A stretch of 64,000 nucleotides of DNA, from positions 45,271,880 through 45,335,879 of the forward strand of contig CM042042.1 in assembly GCA_023525975.1 (NCBI GenBank). Reading direction: 5' to 3'. The DNA is from Smallanthus sonchifolius (Eukaryota; Streptophyta; Magnoliopsida; Asterales; Asteraceae). Position 1 is the stretch's first letter. Every line of letters starts with the position of its first letter. Below the pieces are notes generated by a model that was given only the letters and a program-made list of their open reading frames with translations, searched no databases and had not been told where the DNA came from. The translations under genes and the position numbers were made by a program. This document shows, one piece after another, positions 11,151 through 22,989 of this stretch.

Positions 11151-12158
11151 CGGAGTGCACAATAGATTAAAATTATTCTAACTTCAGTATTTAGGAAACT
11201 CTAAGGTTGCTAGGCGCTAGGCCATTAAACCACGAAGTCTTAGGGCGGGGCCCTCGTAGAGGGGTCAAAGGAGAGGCAGCCCATGGTGGGATCCAAGGGG
11301 CAAATCTCGTGTTGGCGATAAAGATGGCCCGTTCCTACAGATCATCATTAGCAATTTTTTCCTCTGTAGCAATTTTGTCATTGGTAGGAATCTTGGCTCG
11401 GTGAGTAACTTCGTAATTGCTAATGATGTTTCTACCGGTGTAACTTCCAACAGTTGAAATTTATGTAAAGTGATTTTCCATTTTATTAAATTTGAAGGTC
11501 AATGTGAAGATCATGATCAAAAGGGCAAGAGTGTTTTGAGGCATAAATTGTAAAATCTATCATCCAAAAATCTTGTATGGATTTATAATTGGTAATCACT
11601 ACCGAATTTAGTTATAACAATGGATGTGACTACTCTCTAAATTTGTTAGAATATTAAGAGCTGATCACTTCGTTCAAAAGAAGAAATAAATGTGACCCTT
11701 CCATATTGTGTATATGGGACAAGGATAAGTGATCTGAACATCATTGAAGAGAAGTCATTCATGATCACTAGCAAGCTAAGTGAGAAGATTATACAACAAT
11801 GATCTCCCCCGATTTAGAGAGACGATGATATAGAACAACTCTTGGTATAAGACCATGTATTGAACGTAAGTTCGATTTATTAACATTACACAAACCACTA
11901 TGAATTTATATACTTACAAATCTTATATAATTTTCAAGAGAGAAACAAAAACTGTTGAATCTAAAACTTAATTAAGAGCAACTACCAAGATAACACCCCT
12001 CCTCGTGTACTTTCTACGTCCTTCATTTTCTATCTGCTTCACTTTTCGTGCTTCTGTTAGCTTCCTTTCTTCTTTATCCTTTCATTATATCTTCTCTCTC
12101 GTTTTTTAGATTCTTTTACAAGCATAAACATAATCTATTATGGCTTCTTGCTTCTTCT
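11151..12158. other. intergenic, nothing recognised
   Basis: No ORF of note, no terminal repeats and no RNA gene that I can support. GC-richer patch at 11210-11330 of unknown origin. Confidence 0.4.
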
Positions 12159-12296
12159 TGTTAGAGTTGCATGTATTTTGGTCCTCTTGGTATAGTTATG
12201 GTGATGTACGGCTTTCTATGTGTTTTCCTTTATAATAACTTCATAGCTTTGTATCTTTGCATCTTGATCAATAATCAATACATGCTACTTTCATCA
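12159..12296 (+). repeat. 5' LTR of the decayed copia element
   Basis: Starts TGTTAGAGTTGCATG and ends just before the primer site. The second half (TATAGTTATGGTGATGT to CAATACATGCTACTTTC) matches the 3' LTR closely; the first 30 bp have diverged. Confidence 0.8.
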
Positions 12297-12309
12297 TGGT
12301 ATCAAAAGC
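12297..12309 (+). promoter_or_regulatory. copia primer-binding site (tRNA-iMet type)
   Basis: TGGTATCAAAAGC directly follows the 5' LTR and differs by one base from the TGGTATCAGAGC complement of initiator tRNA-Met. Confidence 0.8.
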
Positions 12310-12609
12310 TAATTTGTTGTTTCAATAACCATTCGGAATAAAGGTTTTAGTGCAAGAGCTAACAAAGGAACATATATAGTAGCGACTACATTATAGAATC
12401 TGAAATCGGGGCAGAAAATCAGTTCACAATCAACTCAGTTCACTGCTTGGTAGTTGCCCATGTTCTCAAGAAGAATGAAGCGACAATTAATTTAACAAAC
12501 CCAAGATTCTATCCACACCAACATGACTTAGGTCAACAACTTGATGCACAATGTGATTTTATTGGACCAATCGGCCCATCAGACCCTGTTTCAGATACAT
12601 TCCGGGAAC

Positions 12610-13455
12610 GGCATTTGGGTAAAGCAAGTAAAGCATTATTTTTAGGCCACCAAATTCTAAGGGCCTCAAATTTTTATTTTTATTTTTATTTTATATAAAA
12701 ACTGCTATTAGTTTATTTAATACTGATTACTTTTTATATATAGTAGATCAAGTTATATCTTTAATTAAAAGTAGATTTGATCAATTTTAAAAATTTGAAA
12801 GTATTTTTGGTTTTGTTTTTAGTATAAAGAAATTAAAATCATTCAATGGTAGCAGTTTAAAAAAACATTGTATTGATCTTGAAAATTTTTTAAAACATGA
12901 TGCTAACTTAGATATTGATGGTCTAGATTTATTTCAATAACTAAAAACTTTAAGACATGTTATAAATTTAGAATGCGACACACTTATTAATATACTTAAT
13001 TATATTAAAAAGTTCGATATTTGTCCAAATGTTTATATTGGCTATAGAGTTATGTTAACTGTTCTTGTAACGGTTGCTTCTGCGAAATGAAGATTTTCTA
13101 AATTAAAATTGTTAGAAAAGTATTTAAGATCTACTATGTCACAAAAACGATTAAATGTGTTAGCTATTTTGTGAATCGAATTGTTAAAAGAAACTGTTTT
13201 GGAAAATATTATTAAAGAGTTTGCTTCTAAAAAAGCTAGAAAAATAAACTTAATCTAAACATTTTATACAAGTACAAAATTATTAAAAAACGAAGAAATT
13301 TTTTTTAACTCCGCCAAATATAAACTTTTTACTCTATTATTGTCGGTCCCAAGCCCGGATAAAGTAGGAGGGTTTATGACTTAATCGATCTTTGTTGAAG
13401 GGGCCTCAAATTTTTAGTTAGCTTCAGGTCACCAATATGATTGAGCCGCCCCTAA
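12610..13455 (+). pseudogene. hAT transposase C-terminal (dimerisation) remnant inserted in the copia element
   Basis: Translation of about 12898-13257 gives a hAT dimerisation region: NLDIDGLDLFQ, then CPNVYIGYRVML, FSKLKLLEKYLRSTMSQKR, NVLAIL and EFASKKARKINLI. It is interrupted by at least three stop codons in one frame. The pattern resembles plant transposase genes annotated as TTF-type zinc-finger/hAT dimerisation proteins. The right end, on the minus strand, starts TAGGGGCGGCTCAAT, a typical hAT terminus. Left end and target duplication were not resolved. The N-terminal zinc finger and catalytic core are missing. Confidence 0.75.
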
Positions 13456-13631
13456 TCCATTCCATCTTTATATTGAGCCCAATGTTCAAAATAACTTTGG
13501 CATAGAATATAGTAACCCAACAGTATTTCTTTATAATAGTTTTGTACCAGATGTTAAAAATAAATCAAGGCCTAAATACTTCACCAACTGAAGTATTCAC
13601 ATTTTGGCTTAATAGTACATGTTAATTGGTT

Positions 13632-16335
13632 GGCTAATGGATCCCTGATTCTAGCGCTACGGCTCACATGACATCAAATATTGACATGGTTCACGATGCA
13701 ACACCCTATATCGGCTTGGAAAGGGTTGTAGTAGGCAATGGTACGTCTCTTCTTATTTCTCATATCGATTACGATGTGCTTTCCTTACTTCACCCAACTT
13801 TTACTCTTAAAAATGTACTCGTAGTTCCTGCTCTCACAAAAAATATTTTGTCTATTACCCAATTAGTTATTGACCGTCCTCTTTCTATTATTTTCTCATA
13901 TTGTGGCTTATCTATTCAAACTATGACAGGTCAAACAATTAATTGTATATTACCTTGACCACACCATCTATATTCGCTTTCCGCTACTACATCCACTTCT
14001 CATGAGTTGTGGCACTCTTGACTTGGTCATCCTTCTGATTTCGTTTTTACAACATTTTTCATTTCTTCCCATTACTCGTAAAACCTCGAACAATCATTGT
14101 CATGTGTGTAGCACTTCCAAGTCTACACGATTACCAATTTCACCATCTTTATATTGTAGTACCTCTCCTTTATATATCATTCATTGTGATATCTGGGGAC
14201 CATCTCCCACTATTTCTGGTTCTGGATATCGCTATTTCATCATGTTTATTGATGTTTTAGTATATTCACATGGATGTACCCCTTATCTAATAGTTCTCAA
14301 GCTGTAGATTCTTTTCGCCATTTTAAACCTCTTGTGGAGAACCTCTTTTCTTGCACCATCAAACACTTACACTGTGATGATGTTCCTGAGCTCATGCGGG
14401 GCCCACTGGGTCAGGTTCTATCTGAGTCATGCATTATATATCGTGTTTCTTACCCATACACCCCAAACAGCAAAAAACGGTCATTTATCTAAGATTGCTT
14501 GTGCTTTACTCTTTCATGCACATCTACGTAAATGTTTTTTGGTATAATGCATATGTCATATCAGCTTTTCTTAGTAATCGATTACCTTTATCAACTCTTA
14601 ATCATTCACATCCCTATGAGACTCTCTTTTTGTCTCCATATAAAGGTACCGGTTTACGCACATTTAGGTGTCTATGTTATCCATTTCTTGGGATATCCCA
14701 TAAGATAAACTTTAACACAAATCCATTCCCTGTATATTTCTTGGATATGCCCCTAATCATCGTGGATATCTATCCTACGACCCTCACACTTTTCGCAACT
14801 ACATTTCCCACCATGTTGAGACAATATTTTTTTATTCCCTTACCGACTCCTACTTTGGAGCCTTCTACTTCAACAACTATACCCTCGTTCTCAGTTACTT
14901 CACTTGTATTACTTACACATCCCTCATCTACGCTCACTCTAGCTCCATCCCCACCACCACCTCATCCACCATCTCGTCCTTCTCATCCATTTTTCACTCC
15001 TTCTTGTGACCACACTCGACAACCTAAAATTTTTCCAGACAATGTTTTTCTCTAGGTCTCCTCTACTCCAACTTCCAAGCCTACCATTTTTCTTCTGGCA
15101 CAACTGGCATATATGGTGGGATGTTATGCGTATAAAAATTAAAGCTTTTACACACTAACCGAACTTGGATATTGGCGCCTGCTCCATTTCTGGCTAATAT
15201 TGTTAGGTGTATTTAAGTGGGTTTACAAGATTAAGAGGGCCATGATGGTTCCATTAGTCGATATAAATCCTGTCTTGTTTCTATGGGCTTTCCTCAGACA
15301 GAAGGGTATTGATTACACAGGGACCTTTAGCCTAGATGTCAAATAGATTAATATTAGATTGATCTTATCACTTTTTTTTCTTAGGGATTGGACATTCGAC
15401 AATCTATTTTAGGGATAATTAGGTTAGGTTAAAAAGAATTTTAAAATTTTCATTTCTTCCCCTTAAACTTACACTCTTATTTTTAAAATGAACAATCTAT
15501 TTTTTTATCGAATTTTTTCATTTCCCAACCTAAACTTATCGAAACAATCTCAACATAGCAAGAATTCTTTAGGGAAAAAAGTAAGCGGGGGCCAAGAATT
15601 CTTTAGGGAAAAAAATAAGCAGGGACCGGCTCTATACGTAAAAAAAATTTCGGACGAAAACGGAAAAACTAACACTACTAACGGAAAAAACGGCAGGGGC
15701 CGGGGTCCTCCCTGGCCCCTTGTAACCTTCGCCCCTGGTTGATAGTATCATTATTACTGGGAGTTCGCTTTCTTTTGTGACTAATTTGATAGTAGGGTTT
15801 CCTACCGTCACTGGAACACACTCAAACATATTCTTCGTTACCTTAAGGGTAGGATATCTCATGGTTTGACTATTCACAAATCTTCCACTATGACTATTCA
15901 AGCTTATGCAGATGCTGACTAGGCTGATGATCATCGTTCCACCACATGATATTGTTTTTTCTTAGACGCACCCTCATTAGTGGGAGTTCTAAGGAATAAC
16001 AAATTGTTGCATGTTCTAACACCGAGGCACAGTACCATGCTCTTTGCTCACACAACTTCTGAGCTTCGATGGATCTCTTCTATACTTCATGAGTTATAGA
16101 TACCTGTTTCTAGTCCACCTACATTGTCGTGTGACAACACCGGCGCTATATATTTAGAAGCGAATCATATGTATCATCAGTGTACAAAATACCATGAGAT
16201 TGAATAGCATTTCATATGAGATATGGTGTTAGCTCAGACTCTCAGATTTTGCTATGTTCCCATTGCTGTTCAGATGGCCGAAATTTTGACCAAGGGGTTG
16301 TCTTCCACACGATTACACACTTTTCCGTACAAACT
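13632..16335 (+). pseudogene. copia pol: protease, integrase, RT fragment, RNase H (broken)
   Basis: The protease signature DSSATAHMTSN starts near 13648, with a frame change. GAG-pre-integrase and integrase follow (LWHS, C..C zinc pair, SPLYIIHCDIWGPSPTISG at about 14160-14225, YRYFIMFID). A Ser/Pro-rich linker lies around 14870-15050. Only the first part of RT remains (WVYKIKR, GIDYTGTFS at 15215-15340). RNase H resumes at about 15840-16310 (QAYADAD, SCDNTGAIYL, AEILTKGL). Many stops and frameshifts; no single long frame exceeds 208 residues. Non-functional. Confidence 0.8.
15559..15630. repeat. direct repeat of about 36 bp inside the copia RT gap
   Basis: The block CAAGAATTCTTTAGGGAAAA plus AAGTAAGCGGGGGC occurs twice head to tail with a few differences. 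It lies in unrelated sequence (about 15365-15760) that replaces most of the copia RT. Confidence 0.7.
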
Positions 16336-16385
16336 TCACGTGGTTGCACACGTCTCGCTTAAGCTTAAGGGGGCATATTTATCGC

Positions 16386-16523
16386 TGTTACATGCCTTTT
16401 GATTTCTCTTAGCTAGTATAGTTATGGTGATGTTTGGCTTTCTATGTATTTTCCTTTTTAATGGCTTCATAGCTTTGTATCTTTACATCTTGATCAATAA
16501 TCAATACATGCTACTTTCTATCA
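16386..16523 (+). repeat. 3' LTR of the decayed copia element
   Basis: Starts TGTTACATGCC, after a purine tract (CTTAAGGGGGCATA, about 16365-16378) and a short spacer. Same length (138 bp) and same second half as the 5' LTR at 12159. Confidence 0.8.
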
Positions 16524-16801
16524 ATTTTAGTTTACTTTCTACACTTCTCATGTAAATCCACCTTAGTAAACTTTGCAACACTTTAATGATCTTGTTTGAT
16601 TGAACAGATGGCATTAACTTAGATTTTGGTTTGAATTTTAGTTTACCTCCATTAACTTAGATTTTGTGGTCCCGTAATCACATCGTTTAGCTTCACATCG
16701 TTTAGCTTCACATCGTAAACCAACATAATAATTAATGAAAATACGTCAGAGTAGTATATTTTATTATAATATTGATGTTATGCATGACGATTAAGGTGGA
16801 A

Positions 16802-17527
16802 CTAGAAATTGTACCCCGCACTCTGCGAAACGGTTAAGGCGGAAACAATAAAATAGCTAAACACAAAAGAAACGTGGTTAAATTTTTTTCCTCCGCATGC
16901 TGCGGCGGGAGGCGGATTTTAAACGGTACCGTAGTGGGTTGAGGCAGTCACATTATTTTGGCTAGACACAAAAAGATACGTATGGAATTACGACGACTCT
17001 GTTGTGGAAGTCGAAACATAGATAAAACACAATTATATTACGGTTTCGAATATTTTCAGTCGGTCTCGATCTAATTTTTCACGGTTGTAAGTTGATATAA
17101 CCTACGATATCTAAAAAAAGTACTTTATTTTGAATCTCCGTTTTTAACAACATTTACACCATGACGTTAATTAGAAAACACCAACAAACGCAAAAGTTAT
17201 TGAGGAAAACTCAGATTATATATATACTAAGGGGATAAATTCGAAATTTAAAAAACTTAAGGTGATCAAAGTTAAACTATACAAAGTGAAGAGGTGAGTT
17301 TTGTCATTTAACTAAAATATAGAGGGAGAAGTCGGTTCTAATTGAGTCTTATGATAATTAAATAAAATATTTTTTTATTATGAATTTCTCTTGACGTACT
17401 CTAATATAAATAAGTGAAATAAGAAAAAGTAAAAAAGAAATATAAAAAAAAATTCTAGATCATCGACACTTGAAAATAAGTATTAGTAGAATATCATGAA
17501 TGCATTGAAGAGGCGTGCCGTATAAAA
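16802..17527 (-). mobile_element. Helitron 3' terminus (minus strand), body only partly delimited
   Basis: On the minus strand the sequence around 16820-16801 ends GGGGTACAATTTCTAG followed by T: a GC-rich stem, then a CTAG terminus, as in plant Helitrons. The interior shares wording with the element near 61911 (a reverse-complemented start after ACTAGAAA and a GAGGTGAGTTTTG-like stretch). The 5' end is not identified, so the right coordinate only marks where the next Helitron starts. No helicase ORF. Confidence 0.5.
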
Positions 17528-17847
17528 TCTATATGTATACTATAATGAAAATTATTTATGTCACGTGTCGCGTTCACATCTATTCACATCATTTTTTTTT
17601 CCGTCTCTCTCTTACTAAATGGACTTTTTTTAATAATAATTTATATTTAAAAAAGTATTACTTATACTAATAAACACATTTATTTTAAATTATCTCGTAT
17701 TTTAAGAAATTTTAAAATTAATTTGAGAAAATCTCGAAAGTAACCGTTTTGATTTTGTGTTATGCCTCTGTTTTTATGTCAGACAAAATGTCTATAGCCA
17801 TGACATATTTAAGAGTTATCTAATTGCGTATATACCTTTTGCTCACA
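17528..17847 (+). mobile_element. Helitron 5' end, 3'-truncated copy
   Basis: Begins TCTATATGTATACTATAAT and carries the family's CACGTGTCGCG block about 40 bp in, but the hairpin and CTAG end are not found before the next copy starts at 17848. Confidence 0.55.
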
Positions 17848-18273
17848 TCTATACTATATAATAAAGAAAAATTATTGGAGGACGCGTGTCAATATTCGGT
17901 TACTTCTCATTTTTATTTTTTCGTTTCTTTTTTCTATTAAATTCTCCTATTAAATATTAACTTTTCTGTTTCTCTCTCATATTAAATATTAATATCAAAT
18001 AATAATCTTTATATTAATAAATAAAATTCTATCGACACGTGTAACTTTTTGATTCATTTGTATCATTTTTTTCTTGCATCTCTCTCTCATATTGAATAAT
18101 GATATTAAAATAATTTATTTTTAGATTTTTAATATAAATCTTTTTACGAATACTTATTATTTAATTATAAATAGTTCAAACGATGTAAACCGGTTTATTC
18201 AACCCGTTTTTTATTACTAAATATATAACATTTTATTAATTCAACCCGTGTAATACACGGGATTTTAACCTAC
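17848..18273 (+). mobile_element. short non-autonomous Helitron
   Basis: Starts TCTATACTATATAATAAAG after an A. It has GACGCGTGTCA near the start and a perfect hairpin CCCGTGTAATACACGGG (18245-18261) about 12 bp before a CTAC end that is followed by T. Typical Helitron layout (TC start, hairpin, CTRR-like end, A/T insertion) with one end base changed. Confidence 0.75.
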
Positions 18274-18601
18274 TCTATACTAATAAATAAAGGTTTAAGG
18301 TGGACACATGTCACTTCCTTGTACCTCCTCATATTAGTTTCACGTATCTCTCTTCTAATAAATACGCCTCTATCTTATTTTATAATTTATTTTTTTATTT
18401 TCTAAGGTTTTTTTCAACAATAATGCAACTTTCTTTTCCACTAATATATGAAAGTTTTATTCAACACCTAATGACATTGACATTTCATATAATAATATTA
18501 ATAGATATATATAATCGGGAGAAGACTTTGTTTCTTATACGCGCGTCATGAAAACGATCAATTTGTTTTTTTTAAATAAAAAATTGGGGAAATAAAAGCA
18601 A
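18274..18601 (+). mobile_element. second Helitron abutting the first, truncated
   Basis: TCTATACTAATAAATAAAGG starts on the very base after the previous element's CTAC end. GGACACATGTCAC follows. No hairpin or CTAG end is seen before 18602, where a minus-strand Helitron terminus begins. Confidence 0.6.
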
Positions 18602-18757
18602 CTAGTTGAATACCGCGTTTCGCGGCGAGTGTTTGGTCGTCTAATTCGCAAATAAAAGTTTTGGTTCGTCATAGTATCACAATGGTAACGTAAATCGATA
18701 TAGGCTACGCTACAAAAAGAAAAGAAAAGAAAAAAAGAAACTAGATTTTTGAATATA
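18602..18757 (-). mobile_element. Helitron 3' terminus (minus strand)
   Basis: Read on the minus strand, GCCGCGAAACGCGGTATTCA is followed by ACTAG and then T: hairpin CCGCGAAACGCGG, then a CTAG end. The rest of the element is not delimited. Confidence 0.55.
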
Positions 18758-18778
18758 TACTACAAGAATTTACAGCTG

Positions 18779-19160
18779 CTACGACGACCCTTTCCCGACA
18801 ACATTAAGTCGTCGGTATAGCCACCTTTGAACGACGACCTGTCGTCGATACTAGTTGCATTTGACTTTTTGACCTGACACAGTTTGTTACGACGACGTGT
18901 CGTCGGTAATTGTCGAGCGGGAAACATTGGCGCTGTGTGAAATGCCTATCTCGACGACGTGTCGTCGGGATAGGGGTATTTTATTTTATTTATGTTTTTT
19001 GGATATTTTAAGTTAATTAAAAAAAAGTCAATATGCCTTGTTACGACGACGTGTCGTCGGTAATGTTTAATTAATTTTTTATTTTGGCTTTTTATTTTTA
19101 TTCCGGGATAATTAATTTGTCGGGCTTAATTTGTTACGACGAGGTGTCGTCGAAAAAAGC
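18779..19160. repeat. CACTA subterminal palindromic repeats
   Basis: Six copies of a palindrome with arms ACGACGA/TCGTCGT: near 18781-18820 (split), 18831-18850, 18889-18908, 18951-18970, 19043-19062 and 19134-19153. The best copies read ACGACGACGTGTCGTCGGTA. Clusters like this near CACTA ends are the binding sites of the element's own TNPA-type protein (family knowledge). Confidence 0.75.
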
Positions 19161-19415
19161 CTGCCAGATCTTTAAAACCTTTTCTTCTTTCATTCTTCCC
19201 CAATTCACAACTTTCCCTTTTGCTCTCTCTCTCTCTCTCTCTCACACTAAAAACCCTAATTCTCCCAGTCGCACCACCGTCATCCCTGCTGTGAACCAGG
19301 CCCGCACAACCCGACCACTATCGTCCATGTCGTCCCTACAGTTAGCCACCCCGTCACATCCGTGCACCACCTTCCCAGTCGTCCCTGCTGTGAGCCATCC
19401 CCGTCACAGCCGTCA

Positions 19416-21590
19416 CAAGCTAGCACCACGAAGTTTGCCAAGTATTTTTATTGGATATTGCTCTCAATACAAAGGATTCCGGTGCCTTGATCCAACTACT
19501 TCGAGAATCTATGTTACACGCCATGCTCGCTTTGATGAAAACACCTTCCCATTTACAGGGGATACAACTTATGCTCAACTTTCCACCTTACCTTTATCCA
19601 ATTTTTTTGATGATCATGTGCCACCCCACACTCAAAAGCCGGCCACCCCACCTGCTCCAACCCCTTCTGTTGTGACTCCTCCTTGTCACCTGTGTACCGA
19701 TCCTATTACCACACCTACACCCACTATCCCAAATACACCTCCAAACAGCCACACACCCACCCCTCCAAACAGCCCCCCCCCTCCCCTCCCCAAACCAACC
19801 TGCAGCACCCATCCCTCCTCCTCCATCCCCCACCCACCCAGCAACCGCCCAACACAGGTCACCCTATGGTTACACGTGCTAAAAATGGGATCTTCAAGCC
19901 TAAGCATATGGCTAACTTAACTCAACTCTCTTCCCATGGCCTATACAAAGCTCTTTTTTCTTCCACAGATCCCAAAGGGTTTAAATCAGCAGCCAAGAAT
20001 CCGTAATGGTTAGCCGCATTGCACAAAGAAATGGAGGCCTTCCTTAATAACAATACATGGACGCTTGTCCCACGGCCCACTAACCACAACATCGTTGGCT
20101 CCAAATGGCTCTTTCGCACTAAATTTAGGGTTGATGGCAGTATAGAACAACACAAGGCACGCCTTGTTGCCCACAGTCAAATACCCGGGCTCGATTACTC
20201 TCATACTTTTAGTCCCATTGTCAAGGCCTCAACAGTTCGTACGGTTCTATCCCTCGCTGTCATAAACAGATGGACACTTCACCAACTTGATGTTAACAAT
20301 GCTTTCCTCTATGGAAATCTTGGAGAACGTGTCTTCATGGAACAACCTCCAGGCTTTGTCTCACCTCAATTTCCCGATCGCGTGTGTCAATTAAACAAAG
20401 CCTTATATGGGCTCAAGCAGGCACTCCGCGCATGGTTCCAACGCCTAAGCACCTTTCTAGTTGAGAATGGCTTCACATGCAGTCGTGCCGATACCTCACT
20501 TTTCTTTTTTAAACATGACACATGCATTATGTACTTACTTGTCTATGTCGATGATTTGATTCTAACAGGTAATCAGACTCATGTCATCAGCTCCTTCATT
20601 ACCTGATTGAATAAAGAATTTGCTATCAAAGACCTCGGCGAACTCAACTATTTTCTTGGTCTTGAGGTTATACACACCACTGATGGATTGTTCCTTAGCC
20701 AATCCAAATATGCTCATGACATCCTCCATCGGGCTGATCTTCGTGAGGGAAAACATGTCCACACTACGCTCGCCACAAATGAATTGCTTACTACTGCTGG
20801 AGAATTATACTCAGATCCTACTAACTACAGGTCTCTTGTGGGTGCTTTACAGTACTTGACGATCACTCGACCAGACATTTCTTATGCTATTAATCAAGTT
20901 AGTCAGTTTCTTCAAGCCCCAACTGTCACTCACTTTCAATGTGTGAAGCGTATCCTTCGGTATGTCAAAGGGACCATGGCCTTGGGTATCTCCTTTACTC
21001 GCCCTACACATACATCCATCATTGGTTACTCCGACGCTGATTGGGCTCGATGCATTGAAACTCGTCGGTCTACATACGGTTACTCCATCTTCTTAGGTGG
21101 CAATCTAATTTCATGGAGTGCCAAGAAACAACCCACCATATCCCGTTCCAGCTGTGGATCAGAATATCGTGCCATGACCAATACTGCCGCAGAGTTAATA
21201 TGGATCACTCATCTGCTACGTGAGCTGCATGCTCTACCGCCTGATCGACCGACTCTTCTCTGTGACAACAAAAGTGCCTTGTTTCTCACTCAAAATCCGG
21301 TTGCCCACAAACGAGCTAAACATATCGAACTTGACTACCACTTTATTCAGGAACTTCTTGCCTCAGGCAAGATTCACACTGCCTTTGTTCCATCCAAGCT
21401 TCAGGTGGCTGACATCTTCACCAAGAGTCTTCTGCGCCCTCAGTTTGAGTTCTTTCGCGGCTTTCTTCACCTTGGTCCGCCACCGTCTCGCTTGCGGGGG
21501 ATATTAAACCTACTTAAATATTATGTAATTTGTTTTGTATTTAGTTCATTATTTGATGTACCTAAGTGTAACTTTTATCATTATAAATAG
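19416..21590 (+). pseudogene. copia pol: linker, reverse transcriptase, RNase H
   Basis: After KLAPRS the frame reads IFIGYCSQYKGFRCLDP, then a long Pro/Thr-rich linker (about 19620-19860) with a frame change. RT spans about 20007-20620 (NNTWTLVPRP, GSKWLFRTKFRVDGS, ARLVAHSQIPGLDY, LDVNNAFLYG, ALYGLKQA and the catalytic YVDDLILTGN). In-frame stops occur at 20004-20006 (TAA) and 20604-20606 (TGA). RNase H follows (DLGELNYFLG, SDADWARC, LLCDNKSALFL, HIELDYHFI, VADIFTKSL). Despite the stops, the domain order is complete from RT on. This is the best preserved copia polymerase in the window. Confidence 0.88.
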
Positions 21591-21628
21591 ATTGTCTCTC
21601 CTCCATATTTAACATGGAGTTTACAACA
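21502..21628 (+). repeat. 3' LTR of the truncated copia
   Basis: Follows the purine tract GCGGGGGA and ends TTTACAACA. About 127 bp; the first base pair reads TA rather than TG. A TATA-like TATAAATAG lies at 21581-21590. Confidence 0.6.
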
Positions 21629-22741
21629 AATAGTATAGTAAGATATACTCTCTTTTTTTGCTATTTTTTGGACCTTTAAATATTTCCCGATTAATTTGTG
21701 TTTTTTCCTTTGTTATATGTATGTGTATGTTATATATGTGTGTATAGGTTTGTTAGGTTTCACACATGAATCTTTCAAAAATGTGAAATACTTTGATAGG
21801 TTTTTTTGGTTTTACTCTTGTCTCTTGAATCATATCAGATTTGTAACTAATATTACTTCAGACACCATCAAAAACTAAAAGGCAGGCCTTCTCTTAGAAC
21901 AATGATATGGTTTCTTCCCTATATACCCTTGGATTCTTGAGATTAAACCTTAGTGTTCACATGCCAGTTTTATACAGATTTTATAGAATATTTACACAAG
22001 AAAATTCCCTTCTCAAAATTGGCCATCCAAATTGAGTTTTCACTGCAGCAGATTACAAACTTTTTCAAAACTTTCGTTTAAATATTGAAGTTAAATAGTA
22101 AGCCATTTCCATCATTTTTTAGAAACTTTTTATAGAATGTATTGATTCGTTTTAAATCTATTTTTTAATATATACCTAATAATATGAATTTTGTTAGAAA
22201 ATCTAATGGCAGTGGGATGAGTTTATGTATCATGTATATGTTTTATATGTGTAATGTGTATGAATCTATCAATTGCTAAACATATTTTATATATGTTTAT
22301 GTATGTATGTATAGGAACACGAACCGTTTACTCGTTTTGACCTGAAATGTGTATGTATATATATGTATGTTTAGGTTTGTGTAAATATATATAGATATAT
22401 AGATATTTATTTATTTAGTTTTTTAACTTGTGTATTAAGGTAACACTTTTCTACTACACCAAACCCGAACACGACAACTCTTTCGCGTGTTGAGCCAAAC
22501 ACGACACACATTTGCGTGTTGAGCTGAACACGACTCGTTTTACCCGACATATTTTTTTCAAATATTAATACATAGTATACCTAACCAATTTAATTTATTA
22601 TATAAAATATATAGAATTTTAAAATAAAATAAACGGGTTAAACGGGTCAAAACGTGACTGCATTATAATACCCATTAGAACATACACGTCCGAAATTTAT
22701 CTAATAGAGATAAATTTTGGATTGTCCCTGTTTGGGACTGC
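21629..22741. other. AT-rich filler with TATG-type microsatellites
   Basis: Contains TATGTATGTATG runs (22295-22375) and a patch at 22450-22550 with repeated CGAACACGACA/GCGTGTTGAGC words that looks like a MITE fragment. No gene recognised. Confidence 0.4.
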
Positions 22742-22940
22742 TTTTTTAATATTCTATCTAACTTAGGATATGTATACTTTTTAACGGGTTGACTATTTAA
22801 GAATAAATCGATAGTTATTTCTCCTACTCATCGAGTTTGCGTTTTAGACATACTTGGGGAGTTTAGGGGAAATGCTGTCGATTTATTCTTAAATAGCCAA
22901 CCCGTTAAAATATATACATTTGAGATAGAATATTCAAAAA
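22742..22940. repeat. foldback inverted repeat
   Basis: The left arm 22742-22814 and right arm 22875-22940 are reverse complements over about 65-70 bp with a few mismatches. The arms share GACTATTTAAGAATAAATCG/CGATTTATTCTTAAATAG and AACGGGTT/AACCCGTT. The loop is about 60 bp. MITE-like. Confidence 0.8.
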
Positions 22941-22989
22941 GTGGGTTAGGATCCACCACCCTTGGATATTATATCTGATATGTTATCAA

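Larger units (their letters stand above)
12159..16523 (+). mobile_element. Ty1/copia retrotransposon, heavily decayed, with both LTRs
   Basis: Two short LTRs of 138 bp flank a primer site, a decayed pol and a purine tract. Order is protease, integrase, RT fragment, RNase H, the copia order. Gag is not recognisable. Between primer site and protease sits a hAT remnant, and RT is mostly replaced by unrelated sequence at about 15365-15760. I see no matching 5-bp target duplication (CTTCT at the left, ATTTT at the right), so one flank may be rearranged. Confidence 0.85.
19416..21628 (+). mobile_element. 5'-truncated Ty1/copia retrotransposon
   Basis: Only the integrase C-terminal linker, RT, RNase H and a 3' LTR remain. 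Gag, protease, the integrase core and the 5' LTR are absent. The left junction near 19416 joins the copia frame directly to low-complexity (CT)n/CCCTAA-type sequence. No other LTR copy is in the window. Confidence 0.8.

Noticed and set aside
16524..16528. 5-bp target duplication for the decayed copia element
   Set aside because: Bases after the 3' LTR (ATTTT) do not match those before the 5' LTR (CTTCT).
19594..19907. Gly-rich minus-strand ORFs
   Set aside because: Antisense shadows of the Pro/Thr-rich copia linker.
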